A DNA stretch of 9,885 nt from Prado023 sp049688595 (GTDB lineage: Bacteria; Actinomycetota; Actinomycetes; S36-B12; CAIYMF01). The stretch is taken from NCBI GenBank assembly GCA_049688595.1, contig JBAVLA010000329.1, positions 1 through 9,885 of the forward strand. The letters are read 5' to 3'. The position numbers were made by a program, and so were the translations under genes. The notes beneath the pieces were generated by a model. That model did not search any database. It had not been told where the DNA came from and worked only from the letters and a program-made list of their open reading frames with translations. This document shows, piece after piece, positions 5,688-9,885 of this stretch (position 1 is its first letter; each line of letters starts with the position of its first letter).

Positions 5688-7809
5688 AGCTCCGGGGCAC
5701 CTCATCGCGCTTCCGGGTGGGCCCAAGCCCGACCGGCCGAGTGCCCGCGCGCTCCAACCACCGCACGAGTTGCCGATGCACCGTTTCAGCCCCGTGCAGG
5801 CGCCCGGACTCGCCGAGCAGGTCGCGGTCGATCTCCCAGTCAGCCGGGTGGACCAGCACCGCCCGGGTCTGCCACCCGCCGATCCCACCGTGGCATCCGA
5901 CCAGTTCCTCGAACGCGGCGACCTCATCGAGGTTCGCGTCGTACAGCGAGTTCAGGTAGATGTCAGGCGCGTTGCGGAACTGCACGGCGCGGGCGAAGTC
6001 GGCAACCGCGTCCGGACCGAAGCGCGCGATCGGCGACGTGCCGTCGACCTCGCCAGTGGCCAGGTAGTGGACTCCCTCCTTACCCAGGGCCATCGGGCCC
6101 ACATCCCGGCTGTTCACGACGACGAACCCGACGCCGGGATGGGCCACCAGCGCGCGAACCATGCCCGGGAAACGCTCGGCCAGGTCCTCGGCCGCCAGCT
6201 GGCCGTTGATCCCCGTGAACCAGATGCCACCGAGGTTGCCCGAGCCCACGACGACCAGATCATCCCCGCCCGACGTGGCCACGGCCGCGTTCACCGCCTC
6301 GTACTCGCCAGCTGCAGCGCCGAGGGCAGCGGCGCCGTCGACCTCGTGCGCGGCCATCCGGCGTCGGGTGAACGCTGCGAGCCGCCCGCTCTGCGCCATC
6401 AACTGCCCAAGCGCCGCATTCACCGGACCCCAGCCCTCGACGGCTTCGGTGGCGGCGAGCACTCCGGCAGTACCGCCCATCAACTCGCGGACGACGTCCT
6501 CCAGCCTCGTCCCGTACCGCTGCCGGAAGGTGGCCCCTTGCGACTGGCCGTGGTCGGAGACCACGACGAACCGGTAGGGCCGGGGGGCCCTCTCGGCGGC
6601 GGCCTCCAGGACCGCGAGCGTGCGGTCTACGCCCTCGACCGAGCGCAGCGACTCGGACCGGAGGATTCCCGCGTGGTGGGCAACCTCGTCATAGTCGACG
6701 TAGTCGGCGTACAGCGTGGGCGCCCCGGACATCATCCCCTGGACGAGGAGCGCAGTGTTCAGGTCTCGCAACATCACGTTCGTGGCCCCGCGCAGCACGA
6801 CGAAGTCCTTGCCCCGGTGCATCCGTGGCTCGATCCGGCGCACGCGCTGCAACCGCCGCTGGTAGAGCTCCTTGACCATCTCGCCGACGGTCAGCACCAT
6901 GGAGCGGCCGAATCCGCTCTCCCGGACGAGGAAGGACGCGAAGGAGGCCGCTGGGCCCAACCCCTCGACGCCGCGGCTCATCGAGCTCATGACCATCACC
7001 CGGTGGTCGGCGTCTCCGGAGAACAGGTTGCTGATGCTCCATCCGCCCCCGGCCAGCAGGCCGGCGCCGTCCGAGATGCGGCCCTCCATGAGGGCGGCAT
7101 CAGGCGGGTGGTTCGCCACGAGAAGCCTGCCCAGGGCCTTCTCGTACCAGCGGAAGGCGGGCATGTCCTCGCTGTACCCGTGCAGCAGCCCGGCCTGCGA
7201 TACCGGCGTCGTCGAGGGGACCTGCACGTCCCACTCCGACCACTGGTGCGAGCCGCTTCGGACCCATCTCGCCAGCGTCGGAAGGGTTCCGGCCTTGATG
7301 CCCTGATCGAGGACCGGGCCGGGCAGCCCGTCGATCTGGATGAACACCACCCCGGGAACGTCGCTCGCGGCGACCTGGCCGGCGGCCCGCCGGCCGTCCC
7401 GGACCAGGCGGTCGACGAACAGCTCGTCGGAATCTGCCACTAGCAGCCACGACATGGCTGCGGCCACCATCGAGAAGATCCACGAGGCGGTGACCACGGA
7501 CAGGAGGCGATCCGCCACGATCCCCGGCGTCAACCACAGGGTGACCGCCATCACGGTCGCATTGGCGAACAGGGCCAGGAGGATGGCGCCGACCCAGCCG
7601 AAGGGGCGGCTGACCGCCAGGAGAAGGGGCCGCAGGATCGCGCCGACCACGGCGTAGACCAGTGTGGCGACCAGGACGTAACCAGGTCGGTTGGCGCCGA
7701 TTCCCGGTGTGAGCCAGATCGTGACGGACAGCACGATGCCGCCGACGAACAACTGGACGAAGAAGTCGCGGAGCACCTTCCATCCGCTGCGCTGGTCCAG
7801 TCCGGTCAT
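5686..7809 (-). CDS. Membrane-anchored alkaline-phosphatase-superfamily protein with N-terminal holin-4-like membrane domain
   Basis: The 707-residue product has two parts. Residues 1-125 form four hydrophobic segments (about 16-34, 43-65, 72-92, 104-124) arranged as two related halves, marked by SVTIWLTPGIGAN (28-40) and AVTLWLTPGIVAD (88-100). This is the Phage_holin_4_2 pattern; despite the name, no phage is implied. Residues 150-660 resemble the alkaline phosphatase/phosphodiesterase superfamily: the metal Asp at 160 (VVFIQIDGLPGPVL), a probable nucleophile Thr at 200/201 (PSTTPVSQAGLLHG), DYDEVAHHAG (372-381, D374 and H378), VVSDHGQSQG (D419, H420) and H640 (CHGGIGGWQT). It probably hydrolyses a phosphate mono- or diester at the membrane; the substrate is unknown. 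Its ATG overlaps the stop of the MBL-fold gene (ATGA), with no good Shine-Dalgarno, so translation is probably coupled. Confidence 0.85.
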   Translation of the reverse strand: MTGLDQRSGWKVLRDFFVQLFVGGIVLSVTIWLTPGIGANRPGYVLVATLVYAVVGAILRPLLLAVSRPFGWVGAILLALFANATVMAVTLWLTPGIVADRLLSVVTASWIFSMVAAAMSWLLVADSDELFVDRLVRDGRRAAGQVAASDVPGVVFIQIDGLPGPVLDQGIKAGTLPTLARWVRSGSHQWSEWDVQVPSTTPVSQAGLLHGYSEDMPAFRWYEKALGRLLVANHPPDAALMEGRISDGAGLLAGGGWSISNLFSGDADHRVMVMSSMSRGVEGLGPAASFASFLVRESGFGRSMVLTVGEMVKELYQRRLQRVRRIEPRMHRGKDFVVLRGATNVMLRDLNTALLVQGMMSGAPTLYADYVDYDEVAHHAGILRSESLRSVEGVDRTLAVLEAAAERAPRPYRFVVVSDHGQSQGATFRQRYGTRLEDVVRELMGGTAGVLAATEAVEGWGPVNAALGQLMAQSGRLAAFTRRRMAAHEVDGAAALGAAAGEYEAVNAAVATSGGDDLVVVGSGNLGGIWFTGINGQLAAEDLAERFPGMVRALVAHPGVGFVVVNSRDVGPMALGKEGVHYLATGEVDGTSPIARFGPDAVADFARAVQFRNAPDIYLNSLYDANLDEVAAFEELVGCHGGIGGWQTRAVLVHPADWEIDRDLLGESGRLHGAETVHRQLVRWLERAGTRPVGLGPTRKRDEVPRS

Positions 7810-8612
7810 GGCGTGAACTCAACCACCTCACCAGGTCGGGTGACGAGCACCCGGCATTCCGGGTACGTCCGGGCCGCAGCCTCGACGAACTCAAGTGGCG
7901 GCCGTTCGAGCACGGAGTTGACGCGTCGACCGAGTCGGCGCAGGCCAAGCGGGAACAGCGTGCCCCAGTGGATCGGCACGGCGTACCGCGGCCGCAGCAG
8001 GCAGAGCGCCTCAGCGGCCCGCTCGGGGTTCAAGTGGCCGGGCCCGATGTTCGGTCCCCATCCCCAGACCGGGAGCAGGGCGACGTCCAGTGAGGGATGG
8101 ATGTCGGACATCCCCTCGAAGATGTCGGTGTCCCCGGCGAAGTACACGGAGGCCGGGCCGGACTCGAGGAGGTAGCCGATGGATTCCGTGCGCGGGCTGA
8201 ACGGGGTGCGATTCCCGACGTGGTCGGCTGGCGTGGCAGTGATCCGCAGCCCGGGCGGCGCCTCGGCGCGTTCGGATGCCGTGCTCTGGGCGAGCTGCCA
8301 GGTGCGGCCGACCGGCATCACCTGGATGTCGGTGAATCCCAGCCTCGTGAAGAAGGGACGCGATCCCTGCGGCACGAGCAGCGGCACGTCGTTGGGCAGC
8401 AGTCGAAGGCTGGGCACGTCCACGTGGTCGTGGTGCATGTGCGAGATGACAACGGCATCGAGCCGCCCCAGATCACTCAGGTCGCGCCGCTCCGCCACAC
8501 GGCGAAGGAAGGTCACGCGGTGGCGGAGGACCGGGTCGGTCAGGATCCGCAGCCCGCCAAGCTCGACCAGGACGCTGGCATGGCCGAGGAACTGCATCCA
8601 CGGCTGGCTCAT
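7806..8612 (-). CDS. MBL-fold metal-dependent hydrolase (UlaG/NAPE-PLD-like)
   Basis: The 268-residue product, without signal peptide, shows the complete metallo-beta-lactamase fold site: the N-terminal FLGHASVLVELGGLRILTDP, the HxHxDH motif at 58-63 (SHMHHDHVD), H131 (PADHVGNRTP), D161 (FAGDTDIFEG) and H215 (PIHWGTLFPLG). The order and the GHASVLVE and IHWGT motifs place it in the UlaG/NAPE-PLD-like branch, which cleaves phosphodiester or ester bonds; the actual substrate cannot be read from sequence. It is the first gene of a two-gene unit, its TGA overlapping the ATG of the membrane phosphatase-like gene. The ATG at 8612 has TAGCCT 6 bases upstream and no Shine-Dalgarno, so it is probably leaderless. 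The linkage suggests both enzymes act on the same class of phosphorus-containing envelope compound (inference). Confidence 0.9.
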   Translation of the reverse strand: MSQPWMQFLGHASVLVELGGLRILTDPVLRHRVTFLRRVAERRDLSDLGRLDAVVISHMHHDHVDVPSLRLLPNDVPLLVPQGSRPFFTRLGFTDIQVMPVGRTWQLAQSTASERAEAPPGLRITATPADHVGNRTPFSPRTESIGYLLESGPASVYFAGDTDIFEGMSDIHPSLDVALLPVWGWGPNIGPGHLNPERAAEALCLLRPRYAVPIHWGTLFPLGLRRLGRRVNSVLERPPLEFVEAAARTYPECRVLVTRPGEVVEFTP

Positions 8613-8618
8613 GACGGG

Positions 8619-8624
8619 AGGCTA
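8619..8624 (-). promoter_or_regulatory. Candidate -10 box of a leaderless promoter for the MBL/phosphatase operon
   Basis: On the minus strand TAGCCT is followed by cccgtc and then the ATG at 8612, the same hexamer and spacing as at xseA. No strong -35 is visible. Confidence 0.55.
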
Positions 8625-8642
8625 CTGCCGGGGGCGCAGCAT

Positions 8643-8664
8643 CGACCGTGCGACCGTGCGACCG
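8643..8664. repeat. 8-bp tandem repeat cgaccgtg, 2.75 copies
   Basis: cgaccgtg occurs at 8643-8650 and 8651-8658, followed by a partial cgaccg (8659-8664). It lies upstream of the MBL operon's -10 box, where a -35 region or regulator site would be expected. No function can be assigned. Confidence 0.5.
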
Positions 8665-8724
8665 CTCGGCCCCCGGCCGCCGTTGGAAGCCATTCCCCCG
8701 GGGCACCTGCCATGCTCGGAGGGC

Positions 8725-8750
8725 CCGCCCGTGCGAACCTCACGGGGCGG
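8725..8750 (-). terminator. Hairpin downstream of the cell-wall hydrolase gene
   Basis: CCCGTG (8728-8733) pairs with CACGGG (8741-8746) over a 7-base loop, and CCG (8725-8727) pairs with CGG (8748-8750) past one bulged G. This gives 9 GC-rich pairs. It starts about 30 bases after the stop of the minus-strand gene ending at 8781. There is no T-run, as is usual in such genomes. Confidence 0.45.
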
Positions 8751-8780
8751 ACGACCGTGCGGGCGAGCGGGCCAGGATGC

Positions 8781-9671
8781 TCAGTACCAGTGGTGAGCGC
8801 GCCAGAACGCCCACGCCTTGCACGGGGTGCCGTAGCGCTTCTTGATGTAGCGGGCACCGACCCTGATCTGCACATCCGGGCTTCGCATGTACTGCGATGT
8901 CGAGTAGCCGGCCCCCCGCCACACGCCACGTGATGTCTGCGGGATCCCGTGGTAGCGGCCGTTGGGGTTGGATGCCCGGTAGCGCCAGTTGCTCTCGCGG
9001 GTCCACATCCGAGCAAGGCACTTGAACTGCTTGGATCCCCAGTCGTACCGCCTGTCGATGTACGCCCGTGCGTATCGCTTGCTGGCTGCCGGGGAGCCAG
9101 CCCGCGGGAGGCCGCGCGTGGACGTACGACTCGCCCGCTTGGCGGCGCGCATCTTCGCTCGATATGCCTTGTACTCACGCTTGATGGCTTTGCGGGTCTT
9201 CGCGTCTGCCACGCCGGTGACCGGCAGTCCGACCCTGCGCTGCAGCGTCTTGACAGCCACCAGCGTGGCTTGGTCGAAGACCCCTGTCCGCGGGAGTCTC
9301 ATCCGCTTCTGGATCGTGCGGACCTTGCGGCCGCGGTAGCCGAGCCGAAGGTCGCTTGGATTTGCCCTGACCGGCGCCTTCACCGCGGGGGACGGCGCCT
9401 TGGTCGGGACCGGCGCCTTGGTCGGGGCCGGCGCCCTCGTCGGAGCAGGCGACTTGGCTGGGGTGGGCGCCTTCGTCGGGGCCGGAGTCGGGGTCGGCGG
9501 GGCAGCTGCCGCAGGCATTGCGCTGACTGCGCGCACCGGCGTGGCTTCGCTGGCTGAAGGCACTCCCACGACCAGGGTGGCACCCAGCAGCACCGCAAGG
9601 GAGCGGGCCGCGTGCCGCCGGGCAACTGCTCGAAGGGGTCCGCGGGCTGGGTTGTCGAGCGTCATGGACAT
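8781..9671 (-). CDS. Secreted cell-wall protein: peptidoglycan-binding domain plus lysozyme-like (transglycosylase) domain
   Basis: From the ATG at 9671 the protein has 296 residues. GGGAG 6 bases upstream supports this start over the frame's upstream ATG (9722) and over a second ATG at 9665. The N-terminus is a signal peptide or anchor (basic to about 23, hydrophobic SLAVLLGATLVVGV at 24-37, probable cleavage near SEATPVRA). Next come a Pro/Ala/Thr/Lys linker at about 57-102 of APTKAP-like units, a peptidoglycan-binding type 1 domain at about 106-166 (LRLGYRGRKVRTIQKRM, TGVFDQATLVAVKTLQ, GVADAKTRKAI) and a very basic linker. The C-terminal domain at about 198-296 is lysozyme-like: LARMWTRESNWRYRASNPNG with probable catalytic E226, HGIPQ, VGARYIKKRYGTPCKAWAFW and the ending HHWY. 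C218 and C284 may form a disulfide. It should cleave or remodel murein outside the membrane. A CRP-like site lies upstream. Confidence 0.88.
   Translation of the reverse strand: MSMTLDNPARGPLRAVARRHAARSLAVLLGATLVVGVPSASEATPVRAVSAMPAAAAPPTPTPAPTKAPTPAKSPAPTRAPAPTKAPVPTKAPSPAVKAPVRANPSDLRLGYRGRKVRTIQKRMRLPRTGVFDQATLVAVKTLQRRVGLPVTGVADAKTRKAIKREYKAYRAKMRAAKRASRTSTRGLPRAGSPAASKRYARAYIDRRYDWGSKQFKCLARMWTRESNWRYRASNPNGRYHGIPQTSRGVWRGAGYSTSQYMRSPDVQIRVGARYIKKRYGTPCKAWAFWRAHHWY
9394..9483 (-). repeat. 18-bp coding repeats encoding the APTKAP linker, five copies
   Basis: On the + strand the units ggcgccttggtcgggacc (9394-9411), then 9412-9429, 9430-9447, 9448-9465 and 9466-9483 follow without gaps, with a few differences each. 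On the minus strand each encodes six residues of the type AP-x-P-T/A-K. This forms the extended, positively charged spacer between signal peptide and peptidoglycan-binding domain. Such in-frame repeats can vary in copy number. Confidence 0.8.
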
Positions 9672-9677
9672 CGGACG

Positions 9678-9682
9678 CTCCC
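9678..9682 (-). promoter_or_regulatory. Ribosome binding site deciding the cell-wall hydrolase start
   Basis: On the minus strand GGGAG is followed by 6 bases and the ATG at 9671. The other monocistronic or first genes here lack such a site. Its presence therefore suggests this gene has a true 5' leader, in line with the regulatory site further upstream. Confidence 0.55.
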
Positions 9683-9734
9683 AGCCAGGTGGGGGACGAC
9701 GCAACCGACGATCTCGACCCAATCCGGCGACTCA

Positions 9735-9750
9735 TGTGAAGCTGCTCACC
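9735..9750. promoter_or_regulatory. CRP/GlxR-like operator upstream of the cell-wall hydrolase gene
   Basis: TGTGAAGCTGCTCACC matches the cAMP-receptor-protein consensus TGTGA-N6-TCACA at 9 of 10 fixed positions (only the last base differs). It is centred about 71 bases upstream of the ATG at 9671. GlxR in corynebacteria and the CRP of mycobacteria bind this type of site and are known to control rpf-type cell-wall genes. Which promoter it acts on is not clear: TTGTTC and TAAGAC, 18 bases apart, lie further upstream on the same strand but are weak. Confidence 0.5.
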
Positions 9751-9885
9751 CCCGTCACCGGTCTTACGGGACATAGCGCGACAGGAACAACACCCGTGGC
9801 ATCGACGAGTGAGGCATATCCCACACCGATCCTTCCCACGTCTGCCCCGCCGCGCGATGTGCCCGTGTCGCCGCTCGTCAGCCAT

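Noticed and set aside
5770..7443. 557-codon + strand frame opposite the phosphatase-superfamily gene
   Set aside because: High GC keeps antisense frames open. The opposite frame has clear catalytic motifs, while this one has none.
7435..7764. Prophage lysis gene (holin)
   Set aside because: The holin-like segments are the N-terminus of a 707-residue enzyme, and no other phage gene, integrase or attachment site is visible.
9672..9800. Possible c-di-AMP (ydaO-type) riboswitch ahead of the cell-wall hydrolase gene
   Set aside because: Such riboswitches often precede murein hydrolase genes in actinobacteria, and fragments such as GGGGGTGAG and ACCTGGCTGGGAGCGTC recall the motif. The conserved core segments are not present together in order, so I do not call it. 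A covariance-model search (Rfam RF00379) would decide.
9175..9885. Minus-strand frame starting with ATG at the right edge (236 codons)
   Set aside because: It overlaps the wall-hydrolase gene in another frame, and its composition (Arg/Cys/His-rich) is typical of shadow frames.

Overview
The window is chromosomal DNA from a high-GC Gram-positive bacterium (Actinomycetota). The evidence is very high GC with G/C-rich third positions, actinobacterial families (DUF6542, DUF4245, a class I fumarase of the single-chain type), and several genes that start without a Shine-Dalgarno but with a TANNNT -10 box 6-7 bases before the ATG (leaderless transcription). I cannot name the genus. Apart from one partial gene at the left edge, all genes look intact, and nothing indicates prophage, plasmid or defence-island DNA.

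Layout: (1) 2-418, + strand, the C-terminal part of a DUF6542 membrane protein. (2) 419-548, a short convergent gap holding a nearly perfect 20-bp-stem hairpin. (3) ispH (- strand, 1514-549) and the xseA-xseB pair (+ strand, 1569-3076) diverge from a 54-bp region with two back-to-back -10 boxes. (4) 3077-3192, a convergent gap made largely of a 23-bp tandem repeat that runs into the stop of the next gene. (5) A DUF4245 membrane-anchored protein (- strand, 3768-3193) diverges from a class I fumarase (+ strand, 3971-5638) across 202 bp of C-rich, repeat-containing DNA. (6) A two-gene - strand operon: an MBL-fold hydrolase (8612-7806) overlapping by ATGA a large membrane-anchored alkaline-phosphatase-superfamily protein (7809-5686). 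(7) A secreted peptidoglycan-binding, lysozyme-like cell-wall protein (- strand, 9671-8781), preceded by a 16-bp CRP/GlxR-like palindrome.

Functionally the left half is a housekeeping block known across actinobacteria: isoprenoid synthesis (IspH), exonuclease VII (XseA/XseB) and the TCA cycle (fumarase). In M. tuberculosis and Streptomyces the same neighbourhood also carries glpX, which is absent here. The right half concerns the cell envelope: a probable murein hydrolase or remodelling enzyme and a membrane/phosphoester hydrolase pair.

I found no clear new multi-gene system. The most useful leads are the repeated leaderless-promoter signature, the CRP-like site, the hairpin, the 23-bp tandem repeat, and the MBL plus membrane-phosphatase operon, whose substrate is unknown.
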